A program made the position numbers and the translations under genes. Shown in pieces: positions 37,086-44,269 of a stretch of DNA of 46,004 nt. Below the pieces are notes generated by a model. It saw nothing but the letters and a program-made list of their open reading frames with translations. It had not been told where the DNA came from and did no database searches. Every line of letters starts with the position of its first letter. Position 1 is the stretch's first letter. The DNA is from an uncultured Planctomycetota bacterium (GTDB lineage: Bacteria; Planctomycetota; UBA11346): NCBI GenBank assembly GCA_903902515.1, contig CAIUVD010000030.1, forward strand, positions 1 through 46,004. The letters are read 5' to 3'.

Positions 37086-38579
37086 TCAACGAAGTTTCAT
37101 CTGGGCCGCGCCGAGACGTTCGATGGACTTCATGGCGCCGATGGCTGCCAGAGTGTCAAACAGCGGCGGGGTCTCGCGGCGGCCCGTGGCCGCGACCCGC
37201 ACCAAGCCGAACAGGTTCTTGGTCGTCCACCGCTTGGCGGCGGCCTCCTGCTCGGGGGTAGCACCGATGGGCGGGACCTGGGACTTCTCGGCGATCAGGT
37301 CACGCAGGAGTTTTTCCAGGCTCGGGGCATCCCACACGGTGCCATCGGCGGCGATGTGCTGTTTGAAGGCCCGCTGGGCGTCCTCCAATAGCGCTCGGGC
37401 GTCCTCCTTGACCAGGCCCTTGGGGATCAGGTCCTCAACGTGGTGGGTCACGGCGTCGGCGTAGTAGGGCTCGGCCTGGGCCAGGAAGTCGCCGCCGCAG
37501 GCCATGCGCTCGCGCAGGATCGGGAACAACTGCTCGAAGCGCGTCTCGACGGCCTTGAGGACCTCGGCCTTGGCCCGCTCCGCGTCCAGTTCCCGAAAGT
37601 ACAACCCCTGCAGGTGGCGCAGTTTCGCCAGGTCGAACACCGGCCCGGCGACATTGATGCGGTCGAGGTCGAAGAAACGGGCCATTTCCGTGAGATCGAA
37701 CTTCTCGATGCCATCCGGGTGGCTGTGGCCCAGAAGGGCCAAGAAATTGAGGAGCGCCTCCGGCAGGAAGCCCTGCTGGCGGTACCACAACAGGCTGGTC
37801 GGGTTCTTACGCTTGCTGATCTTCGACTTGTCGGCGTTCCGCAGCAGGCCGACGTGGACGTACTCGGGGGCGGTGAACCCCAACTTCTCGTTCAGCCAGA
37901 TGTGCTTGGGCAGGCTGTTCAGCCACTCCTCCGCACGAATGACGTGGGTGATGCCCATCAAATGATCATCGACCACGGCGGCCAGGTGGTAGGTCGGCCA
38001 ACCATCGCTTTTCAGCAGCACCTGGTCGTCGATTTCCTTCCAGCCCTTGACCACCGGCTGCTTGCGCAGGCGGTCACGGTACACGAATTCGCCCTCCAGG
38101 GGCGTCTTCATGCGAATGACGTAGGGTTCGCCGGAGGCCACCCGCTTCTTGGCCTCCTCCAGGTCGAAGCCGCGGTAGCGACGATCGTACATGATCGGCT
38201 CATTGGCCGCCCGCTGGCGAGCCTTCATGGCCTCCAGTTCTCGGGCGGTGGCAAAGCAGTAATAGGCATCGCCCTGGGCGATCAGTTGATCAGCGTACTT
38301 GCGGTAGATGCCGAGTTTGACCCGCTCGCTCTGGACATAGGGCCCGCGGTCGCCACCGACATCCGGGCCTTCGTCGTAGGTCAGCCCCAGCCATTTCATG
38401 CTATCGTAAATGGCCTGGGCGCTGCTTTCGCTGCACCGCGTCTGATCCGTGTCCTCGATGCGGAGGATGAACTTCCCCCCATGGTGCTTGGCGAAACTCC
38501 AGTTGAGCAGGCCAATATAGGCCGTCCCGACATGGGGATCACCGGTGGGGGACGGAGCGATGCGGACGCGGACGGTCAT
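37086..38579 (-). CDS. gltX: Glutamyl-tRNA synthetase
   Basis: 497 residues, normal length. A class I synthetase that charges tRNA-Glu (EC 6.1.1.17) in the cytoplasm. The HIGH-type motif is PSPTGDPHVGT (9-19) and the KMSKS-type motif is KISKR (253-257). The rest follows the bacterial family (FILRIEDTDQTR, DGWPTYHLAAVVDDH, FLPEALLNFLALLGHS). Whether it is discriminating, or also charges tRNA-Gln, cannot be told from what is visible. It is the only core housekeeping gene in the window. The SGNH-PA14 gene follows on the same strand after 26 bp. Confidence 0.96.
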   Translation of the reverse strand: MTVRVRIAPSPTGDPHVGTAYIGLLNWSFAKHHGGKFILRIEDTDQTRCSESSAQAIYDSMKWLGLTYDEGPDVGGDRGPYVQSERVKLGIYRKYADQLIAQGDAYYCFATARELEAMKARQRAANEPIMYDRRYRGFDLEEAKKRVASGEPYVIRMKTPLEGEFVYRDRLRKQPVVKGWKEIDDQVLLKSDGWPTYHLAAVVDDHLMGITHVIRAEEWLNSLPKHIWLNEKLGFTAPEYVHVGLLRNADKSKISKRKNPTSLLWYRQQGFLPEALLNFLALLGHSHPDGIEKFDLTEMARFFDLDRINVAGPVFDLAKLRHLQGLYFRELDAERAKAEVLKAVETRFEQLFPILRERMACGGDFLAQAEPYYADAVTHHVEDLIPKGLVKEDARALLEDAQRAFKQHIAADGTVWDAPSLEKLLRDLIAEKSQVPPIGATPEQEAAAKRWTTKNLFGLVRVAATGRRETPPLFDTLAAIGAMKSIERLGAAQMKLR

Positions 38580-39150
38580 AGGGCGGAAGATGATGGTTCG
38601 GTTGCGACAGGGACAAGGTTTGGACTTCGTCGGCGGCGATCAAAAACCATGGCCACCATGCCACCTGATTAATCCGCTCACGATCTGACCACCCTCGCGC
38701 CGTCTTGCATCTCACCGATCACCACCCGCCCAATATCGACGTGATGTTGGCCCATGTCGCGGGCCCGATGGATGTACCGCAACCCGCGTGGCCAAAGGGG
38801 CAACTCCAGCTCTATGGAGTCATCTCCAAAACCAAAAAATACACAAGTATTTACCATTAAAATTCTTACATCTTTACGCCCGCCGGGCAGGACTCAAGCG
38901 CATCTCTCAGGTCTGCAGGCCCTAAAACCTGCTATAGCAAGCGATTAGGGGCCTCTTGGCCTAACCCATGAATGACCATCGGCTCGGTGGCTGGCGATCG
39001 ATCTCAGCTAGATCCCGCAATCGTTCTTCGCCTTGCTCGTAGAGGGCGGCCTCGTCAGCGGCGGTCATGACCTTCTGACCCTTGCCCTAGGCGAGACAGG
39101 CCCGCTCGTCGTGGGAATTGGCAGATACGAGCGCACACCTGATGGGCGAG
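38580..39150. other. Intergenic region between gltX and the defence operon
   Basis: 571 bp. An AT-rich core at about 38825-38880 probably holds the gltX promoter, but I could not assign boxes. The only protein-like piece is the short minus-strand frame at 38961-39068. No terminator hairpin with a T-run is visible after the DUF3037 gene. Confidence 0.5.
38961..39068 (-). pseudogene. Short frame, possible gene remnant
   Basis: 35 codons starting MTAADEAALYEQGEERLRD and ending SRWSFMG at TAG (38961-38963). The composition is protein-like (acidic helix). The same frame upstream is interrupted by a TAG. It lies downstream of DUF3037 on the same strand. It could be a tiny gene or the tail of a lost one; no family is recognised. 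Confidence 0.25.
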
Positions 39151-39978
39151 TTAAGCCACCAAGGCTGCTTCGCGGACCCGGTCTTGATCATCCAAGGACA
39201 TGGTCAGAGCACCCAGTTCGGTGAACTCGCCCATGATTCGCGTTGCGGCGTCCCATCGTTCCCCCTGTTCCTGAGGGAGTTGGACGGGAATGACGATGCG
39301 CGGCGGCAGAAGGTCCAGGCTGCGCAACCGGCGAAGGGATGCTGCCCAAAGATCGCCATGTCGATAGACCGCCGTGGAATCCTTCAAATCCAAGTCCAAG
39401 GGACGAATCACCTGCGTTGGACGGGAATCCCGCATATGCGCAAAAGGAACCGTCACATGGAAGCGCTCATCACCCACCTGCACATCCTGCCGGTAGTGTT
39501 CCATCAACTTCCAGGTCCGCAGACATTCACCGAGTCTCCGGCGCATGGCTACTTCCCGATGCTCCTCTTGCTGGGCAAACTGGCGCAGGACCAGCCGTTG
39601 GTAGAGCGTTTCCAGGGCCTTGGCGGGCGTTTCGGCCAAAAGGGCTCCCGCCGGGCCAAAGGTCATCAGTCCCTCACGAACCCGCACCAACTCCTGGAAG
39701 CGTTGAATCAGTGCCTCATCACCGCCGGCCTTGCCGAGGGTGAATTGGGGCTCTACGGCCCGCAGCAAACCTTCCACGCCCCGCACGGCTTCCCGGTAGA
39801 TCGTCAAGTCCAGGTCGGGGAAGAACCCCCGCATGCGCTTGCCAAGGCTATGGTGACAATGAAACAGAAAGGACTTGGCTGCCGGGCACCAGACCACGAC
39901 GCCGACATTGGCGAACTCACCGGTCTCTCGGTAAGGCAGGAAGCGGAGGGCCGCATAGGAACAGGCAACCAGGTTCAT
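39151..39978 (-). CDS. DUF3037-family protein
   Basis: 275 residues. The N-terminus CSYAALRFLPYRETGEFANV, followed by GVVVWCP, is the DUF3037 signature (a strand, then RY/RFxP, then GEFxNVGVV). No catalytic motif, signal peptide or membrane segment is seen. Its ATG overlaps the stop of the HipA-like kinase gene by four bases. From general knowledge DUF3037 and HipA-like kinase genes are often adjacent, so this is probably the kinase's partner, perhaps a regulator or antitoxin-like protein. It is the last gene of the restriction-modification operon. Confidence 0.85.
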   Translation of the reverse strand: MNLVACSYAALRFLPYRETGEFANVGVVVWCPAAKSFLFHCHHSLGKRMRGFFPDLDLTIYREAVRGVEGLLRAVEPQFTLGKAGGDEALIQRFQELVRVREGLMTFGPAGALLAETPAKALETLYQRLVLRQFAQQEEHREVAMRRRLGECLRTWKLMEHYRQDVQVGDERFHVTVPFAHMRDSRPTQVIRPLDLDLKDSTAVYRHGDLWAASLRRLRSLDLLPPRIVIPVQLPQEQGERWDAATRIMGEFTELGALTMSLDDQDRVREAALVA

Positions 39979-40688
39979 GAGCAGGTCCAGGCCGGATTGC
40001 GGAGATCGGTGATCAGTTGAAGCCGGTTGCGGACCTGCTCAAGGGAGATCCGGCCAGCACACTCCTCGATCCACTGCTCAGGGAGTTCATCCCACAGACT
40101 CCCCAGGTGGTCGAGCGTCCCGGCCATGCGTTGGGCCCACCCACTGAAGAAAATCACATCCCATTCCCGATTCGCCTCCGCAAACACATGGTCTGCACGG
40201 ACTTCCGAAGGCGCGGACTCAAAGGCAAGGTTGTGGTCGATCATATGCAGGGATCGGCCATGGTCGCACCACAGGAGGTTCGGATTTCCACCCAAGGGGC
40301 CCAAGGTGCGGTCACTGTTGCCGATCCAAGTGTCGAACAGCAGGATTTCGGCCTGCTGATGCCGGGGCACCTGGGCCAGGTCCGTAAACCGGATTTCCAC
40401 CGCGTTAGGAACCACCCGCGAGGCAAACAGGGGCTCTTCGCCCCACTCCAAGCGTTGTTCTGGTGGTAGCAGCCGGAGAAGAGCCCCGGGCACCTCGGCC
40501 AGCGTGAATGCCGGCACCGGCAGGCCCAGCATCTGGCCCAAACGGCCGGCCAGCCATTCGGCAATCAGGGCCTTTCGTCCAGCATTCACCCGTTTGACCC
40601 AGTATTCATGGCCATCATCGGCCCGGCACAGATAGGGACGGGTCATCCCCTGACGGGCTTCCTGAATAATTTCGACGATGGTGATCAT
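39975..40688 (-). CDS. HipA-like kinase-fold protein
   Basis: 237 residues, shorter than true HipA (about 440). Kinase-fold features are visible: a possible ATP-site lysine K32 (EYWVKRVN), the catalytic-loop-like LLFDTWIGNSDRTLGPLGGN with N124, D126 and N135, and a metal-binding-like D151 (HMIDHNLAF). This matches the pattern of the small HipA-type family found beside DUF3037 genes. HipA itself phosphorylates glutamyl-tRNA synthetase; whether this protein shares the target is unknown, though gltX lies 1.4 kb beyond the DUF3037 gene. It starts six bases after the hsdS stop and overlaps DUF3037 by four bases, so it belongs to the type I operon. Confidence 0.82.
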   Translation of the reverse strand: MITIVEIIQEARQGMTRPYLCRADDGHEYWVKRVNAGRKALIAEWLAGRLGQMLGLPVPAFTLAEVPGALLRLLPPEQRLEWGEEPLFASRVVPNAVEIRFTDLAQVPRHQQAEILLFDTWIGNSDRTLGPLGGNPNLLWCDHGRSLHMIDHNLAFESAPSEVRADHVFAEANREWDVIFFSGWAQRMAGTLDHLGSLWDELPEQWIEECAGRISLEQVRNRLQLITDLRNPAWTCS

Positions 40689-40694
40689 GGAGGT

Positions 40695-42308
40695 TCAGGT
40701 GGCCACGTATCGCGTGCCGCGTTTTTGTCCTTCGACCTGGGCTGCACCCTCGGCCACCAGGCGTTGCAGCAGGGGGCGGACGGCGGTGGCGTCGAGGCCG
40801 GTGACGGCCTGGGCGTCGGCGCTGGCGAGGCTGCCACCTTGGCGCAGGGCCGACAGGAGGGTGGCGTAGGGGTCGGCGGTGAGCTCACCGCGACGGCTCG
40901 ACGATGCGACAGGGGGAATTTCACCGCGACGACGCGACGACGCGACGGAGGCAATTTTCGCGGTCTTTCGTTGCGTCGTTGCGTCGTTGCGGTGCATATC
41001 GCGGGCGGCGCGGATGCGGGCGAGCAGGACCGAGGCGGGTTCGTCGGTGGGGTCCTGGGGGACCAGTTCGCCACGGAAGGCGGTGGCGAGGAGGGATTGG
41101 TCGAGGTGAGTTGTCGAAATGCTGAGGGAGGCGACTAAAGATTCGAGTACCGCAATTTGACGCCGTGCCGACTGGATTTTACTGATAAGTTTTCTCTGAG
41201 TCTCCAAGGGAGGAATCCACACGGCCAAATCCCTAATCTGACTGAGATTGAGGCCGGGTTTTCCTCCGCCGTATGCGGCCTCGTGAAGTAGGCCCCGACC
41301 GAACGCATTACATGTTACCCAAGTATGGATCCACTCGGCTAGAACATCTTGGGATGGCCGAATCAAGGCGACATGTTGACTGACGTATGCTGGGCCAATG
41401 TCACAATCGACCCATGCGCACCTGCCGACATTTGCCCCAGTGATTGTAATCAATAGATCGCCAGATTTTACCTTGGTGCGCTCTCCCTCAGCACCGGAAG
41501 GCACATTCACCTTCGCTGTATTTCCAAGTTCCAGCTTGTCAGAATTAATGTCCTGGGAGCGGATGAAAATTGAGCCAGTTGATCCAACTAGCTCCGACCA
41601 GCCCCGTGACCCGCTCGTAATAAAGGAACTCAATTCACCCAACTTGGCCAATTGCCAACCATCAGGCATGGTTCGCTCACTACTTGTACATGAGTCCTGG
41701 TTATTGAGTTGCCCACTGCATGCCGCCGCGAGGACGGACTGCCGGTAGTGGTCGAGGAGGGCGGGGATGGCGGCTAGCGCCTCGCGGGCGAGGCGGGTGC
41801 GGGATTGGAGGGCGTCGAGTTTGGCGACGATGCGGCGTTGCTCAGTCAGTGGCGCTATCGGAAACCGCGATGCCTTGATAAACTTAAAGTGCCGCGAGTA
41901 GCCTTTTTCTGGAATTTTTCCAGCCCTGAGCATCGCCCCTAAGTACTGAGCGTTACAACACTCAGTTGGCGCAAGTACCTTGACCCCATCTGCGCCTTGG
42001 ACAAACGGCTTTACCGCGAGCTGAATCTTGCGCGTATGGTCGCCAAAAATAACCACGGGCAGCCTACCATTGTAGGCAAGATCAGACCGATCCGTCCAGC
42101 CCGCAATCTGCTTGTCTCCTTGGTCTATGATTGGGAAGGCGCCCGTGCTTTGGTAAAGCGTGGTCTGAAGCTTATGCGATGAGTGAGTCCGGTCCTGGAA
42201 TACCCAGTCCCAGACAGACCACTCCCAGTTGCTGGGCAACTGATCTGTTGGCCATTCAATCTGCTCTTCTGCTTCGTTCCAAGATCCAAATGGAACCATT
42301 TCAGACAT
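40695..42308 (-). CDS. hsdS: Type I restriction-modification specificity subunit HsdS
   Basis: 537 residues. Two target-recognition domains (about 20-160 and 215-365), each ending in a conserved helix beginning with PPLETQRKLISKI or PLTEQRRIVAKL. It recognises a bipartite DNA site and guides HsdM and HsdR. The recognition domains are visibly AT-richer than the flanks, as expected for swapped specificity modules. Two oddities lie at the C-terminus. Residues about 439-474 come from an inserted palindromic repeat (HRNDATTQR...SRRRGE). The last 60 residues form a winged-helix-like domain ending GQKRGTRYVAT, similar to the tail of SbcC here. The start overlaps the hsdM stop by eight bases. Confidence 0.93.
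   Translation of the reverse strand: MSEMVPFGSWNEAEEQIEWPTDQLPSNWEWSVWDWVFQDRTHSSHKLQTTLYQSTGAFPIIDQGDKQIAGWTDRSDLAYNGRLPVVIFGDHTRKIQLAVKPFVQGADGVKVLAPTECCNAQYLGAMLRAGKIPEKGYSRHFKFIKASRFPIAPLTEQRRIVAKLDALQSRTRLAREALAAIPALLDHYRQSVLAAACSGQLNNQDSCTSSERTMPDGWQLAKLGELSSFITSGSRGWSELVGSTGSIFIRSQDINSDKLELGNTAKVNVPSGAEGERTKVKSGDLLITITGANVGRCAWVDCDIGPAYVSQHVALIRPSQDVLAEWIHTWVTCNAFGRGLLHEAAYGGGKPGLNLSQIRDLAVWIPPLETQRKLISKIQSARRQIAVLESLVASLSISTTHLDQSLLATAFRGELVPQDPTDEPASVLLARIRAARDMHRNDATTQRKTAKIASVASSRRRGEIPPVASSSRRGELTADPYATLLSALRQGGSLASADAQAVTGLDATAVRPLLQRLVAEGAAQVEGQKRGTRYVAT
40886..40994. repeat. Palindromic element inserted in frame in hsdS
   Basis: A pair of 26-bp inverted arms at 40922-40947 and 40969-40994 separated by 21 bp; the arms match at 23 of 26 positions. 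Each arm begins CACCG and is then built on a repeated octamer (CGACGACG in one, CAACGACG in the other). A further, worn arm in direct orientation lies at 40886-40910. The element adds about 36 residues to HsdS without a stop. The same arms bound the GxxExxY gene and form the element in hsdM. Confidence 0.85.
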
Positions 42309-43815
42309 CGGAAGACTCCAACTCCCGCTGCACCGCTTCCATCTCCTGCATGGCCAACTTTAACTTGGCCATGATCTCCTCAGCAATCACCCCCGGCTCC
42401 GGTAGGTCATCGGGGTCGATGGCACTGTCATCCTTGAGCCAAGCCAGATCCAGGTTGTCGCCGCGTTCTTCGATCTCGGCCCGGGTGAAGCGGCGGAAAC
42501 GACCCTCGGGGCCTTGATCGACCCGAAGGGAAAGAAACTCACCGCAACGACGCAACGACGCGACGTTTTTCGAAGTGTCCTCCGTCGCGTCGTCGTGTCG
42601 TTGCGGTGCATTTTCTTCCGTTCGTTGCGGTGAACCCCAATAGGCCGCCTCGAACTCCGTGAAATGCGCCCGGGTAAACGGCGTGCGTTTACCAAACGAC
42701 GGCATGTTAGCCCGCAGGTCGTAGACCCACACCTCCGTCGTATTCCCGCTATCGGTCCTGCCCCGCTCAAAGAACAGCACGTTCGTCTTCACCCCCTGGG
42801 CATAGAAAATCCCGGTGGGCAATCGTAAAATCGTATGTAATCGACACTTTTCCATCAGGTCGCGACGAATCCGAACCCCGTCGCCATCGGCAAACAGGAC
42901 ATTGTCTGGCAGCACCACCGCCGCCCGGCCACCGGGCTTCAAGTTGCGGTAGATGTGCTGCAGGAAGGCCAACTGCTTGTTGCTGGTTGGATAGGTGAAG
43001 TCGTCGCGGGTGGGCAGGCCGCCGCCCTTTTTGGTGCCGAAGGGCGGGTTGGTCAGGATCAAGTCGGACTTGGGCAAGGTTGCCCCGGTGGGGGCCAGGG
43101 AATCGCCCAGCAGCAACTGGCCATCGACCCGATGCAGCAGGGCGTTCATCAGCAACAGGCGGTGGGTATCGGGGACCAGTTCGATGCCGACATACGCCTG
43201 GGTGCGCTGGAACTCCTGCTTTTTCTCCGACAGGTCGAAGAGGTTGTCGGTGTGGGCGCGGATGAAGCGATCGGCGGCGATGAGGAAGCCGCCGGTACCC
43301 ATGGCCGGGTCCTGGATGACCTCGCCGGCCTGGGGCTGCATCAGGGCGACCATGCTATCGATGAGGGGCCGGGGGGTGAAATACTGGCCGGCGCCACTCT
43401 TCTTTTCCGCCGCGTTCTTTTCCAGCAGGCCCTCGTAGCAGTCGCCCAGGCCCTCCTCGCCGGCGGAGTACCAATCGAGGCTGTCCAGGGCCTCGACCAG
43501 CTTGGCCAGGGTGGTGGGTTTGTTGATGATGGTGCTGGCGTTGGCGAAAATCGCCGCCACCTGGCGGTCCTTGGCGGTACCGAGGTCGATCAGCAACTTG
43601 CGGTAGAAGGTCAGGACCTCGCCCTCGTTCTTCGTCCGCAGGTCGCCCCACCGTTGCCCGGCGGGCAGGCGGCCCTCGGTCTTGGTCTCCTGGGCCATTT
43701 TCAGGAACAGCAGGTAGGTCAGTTCCGTGACATAGGCATGGTAGGTGACGCCATCATCGCGGAGGGTGTGGCAGAGGGACCACAGGCGGGCGACGATGTC
43801 AGAGGTAGTGGGCAT
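42301..43815 (-). CDS. hsdM: Type I restriction-modification methyltransferase subunit HsdM
   Basis: 504 residues. N-terminal helical HsdM domain, SAM-binding motif DPAMGTGGF (169-177) and catalytic NPPF (256-259), the N6-adenine methyltransferase signature. With HsdS it methylates the target site and protects host DNA. Residues about 395-425 (from SPQRTEENAPQRHDDATEDT to NVASLRRCGEF) are encoded by an inserted palindromic repeat, between the methyltransferase core (ending FEAAYWG) and the C-terminal helices (FRRFTRAEIEERGDNLDLAW). The frame is preserved. The start codon lies seven bases after a GGTGA supplied by the end of the GxxExxY element, which may serve as its ribosome site. Confidence 0.95.
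   Translation of the reverse strand: MPTTSDIVARLWSLCHTLRDDGVTYHAYVTELTYLLFLKMAQETKTEGRLPAGQRWGDLRTKNEGEVLTFYRKLLIDLGTAKDRQVAAIFANASTIINKPTTLAKLVEALDSLDWYSAGEEGLGDCYEGLLEKNAAEKKSGAGQYFTPRPLIDSMVALMQPQAGEVIQDPAMGTGGFLIAADRFIRAHTDNLFDLSEKKQEFQRTQAYVGIELVPDTHRLLLMNALLHRVDGQLLLGDSLAPTGATLPKSDLILTNPPFGTKKGGGLPTRDDFTYPTSNKQLAFLQHIYRNLKPGGRAAVVLPDNVLFADGDGVRIRRDLMEKCRLHTILRLPTGIFYAQGVKTNVLFFERGRTDSGNTTEVWVYDLRANMPSFGKRTPFTRAHFTEFEAAYWGSPQRTEENAPQRHDDATEDTSKNVASLRRCGEFLSLRVDQGPEGRFRRFTRAEIEERGDNLDLAWLKDDSAIDPDDLPEPGVIAEEIMAKLKLAMQEMEAVQRELESSDV
42540..42632. repeat. Palindromic element inserted in frame in hsdM
   Basis: Inverted 26-bp arms at 42540-42565 and 42583-42608, separated by 17 bp, belong to the same family as those in hsdS and around the GxxExxY gene. 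An extra half arm (CGTTGCGGTG) lies at 42623-42632. The insert is read through without a stop. The first arm is translated in a different frame from its hsdS counterpart (PQRHDDATED versus HRNDATTQR), the second in the same frame (VASLRRCGE versus VASSRRRGE). Confidence 0.85.
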
Positions 43816-43822
43816 GATATTT

Positions 43823-44269
43823 TCACCGCAACGGCACGACGACGCGACGCTGGGAGGTAAGGACGACGCGACGGATGCCGTCTTTGAGGTGCTGGGTGTT
43901 AAAGTTGAGCAGCAGTCCGAGCGGGTAGCCGGTCAACTTGAGATAGGTGAGAACTTGAGCGGTATGGATAGGAGCCAGGGCATCCACTGCCTTCAGTTCG
44001 ACAATCAGTCGGTCAGCAACCAGGAGATCTAAACGAAGTCCAGCTTCGACGATGACACCATCGTAGGTGACAGGGAGCACAACTTGGCGTTGGTGGCTGA
44101 TGCCACGTTTCGCCATTTCGTGGCACAAGCAGGCTTCATACACGGATTCCAACAGACCTGGGCCAAGAGACCGATGGACAGCGAAAGCGCCGTCCAAAAC
44201 CACCGATGCCAGTGATTCGATATCCTCACCCACGGCTTCCCGTTGCGTCGTCGCGTCGTTGCGGTTCAT
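43823..44269 (-). CDS. GxxExxY protein, PD-(D/E)XK-like
   Basis: 148 residues. The name-giving motif is G38-LL-E41-SV-Y44, followed by a PD-(D/E)XK-like core with D81 (LRLDLLVADRLIVELKAVDA) and E91-L-K93. The function of the family is not established; the fold suggests a nuclease or resolvase. The first ten residues (NRNDATTQR) and the last eight (RRVVVPLR) plus the stop are encoded by 26-bp inverted arms that bound the gene. It starts at the stop of the DUF1016 gene (overlapping ATGATG; 44269 preferred for its GAGGGG) and ends eight bases before hsdM. It looks like cargo or engine of a small mobile element inserted into the operon. Confidence 0.9.
   Translation of the reverse strand: MNRNDATTQREAVGEDIESLASVVLDGAFAVHRSLGPGLLESVYEACLCHEMAKRGISHQRQVVLPVTYDGVIVEAGLRLDLLVADRLIVELKAVDALAPIHTAQVLTYLKLTGYPLGLLLNFNTQHLKDGIRRVVLTSQRRVVVPLR
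43824..44266. mobile_element. GxxExxY element bounded by 26-bp terminal inverted repeats
   Basis: Arms at 43824-43849 and 44241-44266 are inverted copies of the arms found in the hsdM and hsdS palindromes. One arm carries a C to T change at its outer edge (AACCG instead of CACCG). A partial extra arm lies at 43863-43873. The 443-bp unit contains only the GxxExxY gene, which starts and ends in the arms. It sits exactly between the DUF1016 stop and the hsdM start, so it adds a gene without breaking the operon. No target-site duplication is obvious. Mobility is inferred from structure. Confidence 0.65.

Noticed and set aside
37440-38672. Plus-strand frame of 410 codons opposite gltX
   Set aside because: gltX is certain on the minus strand, and the opposite frame has no domain or ribosome site.
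40886-44266. Repeated arms read as a CRISPR array
   Set aside because: The repeats are inverted, lie inside coding frames, and have no regular spacers.
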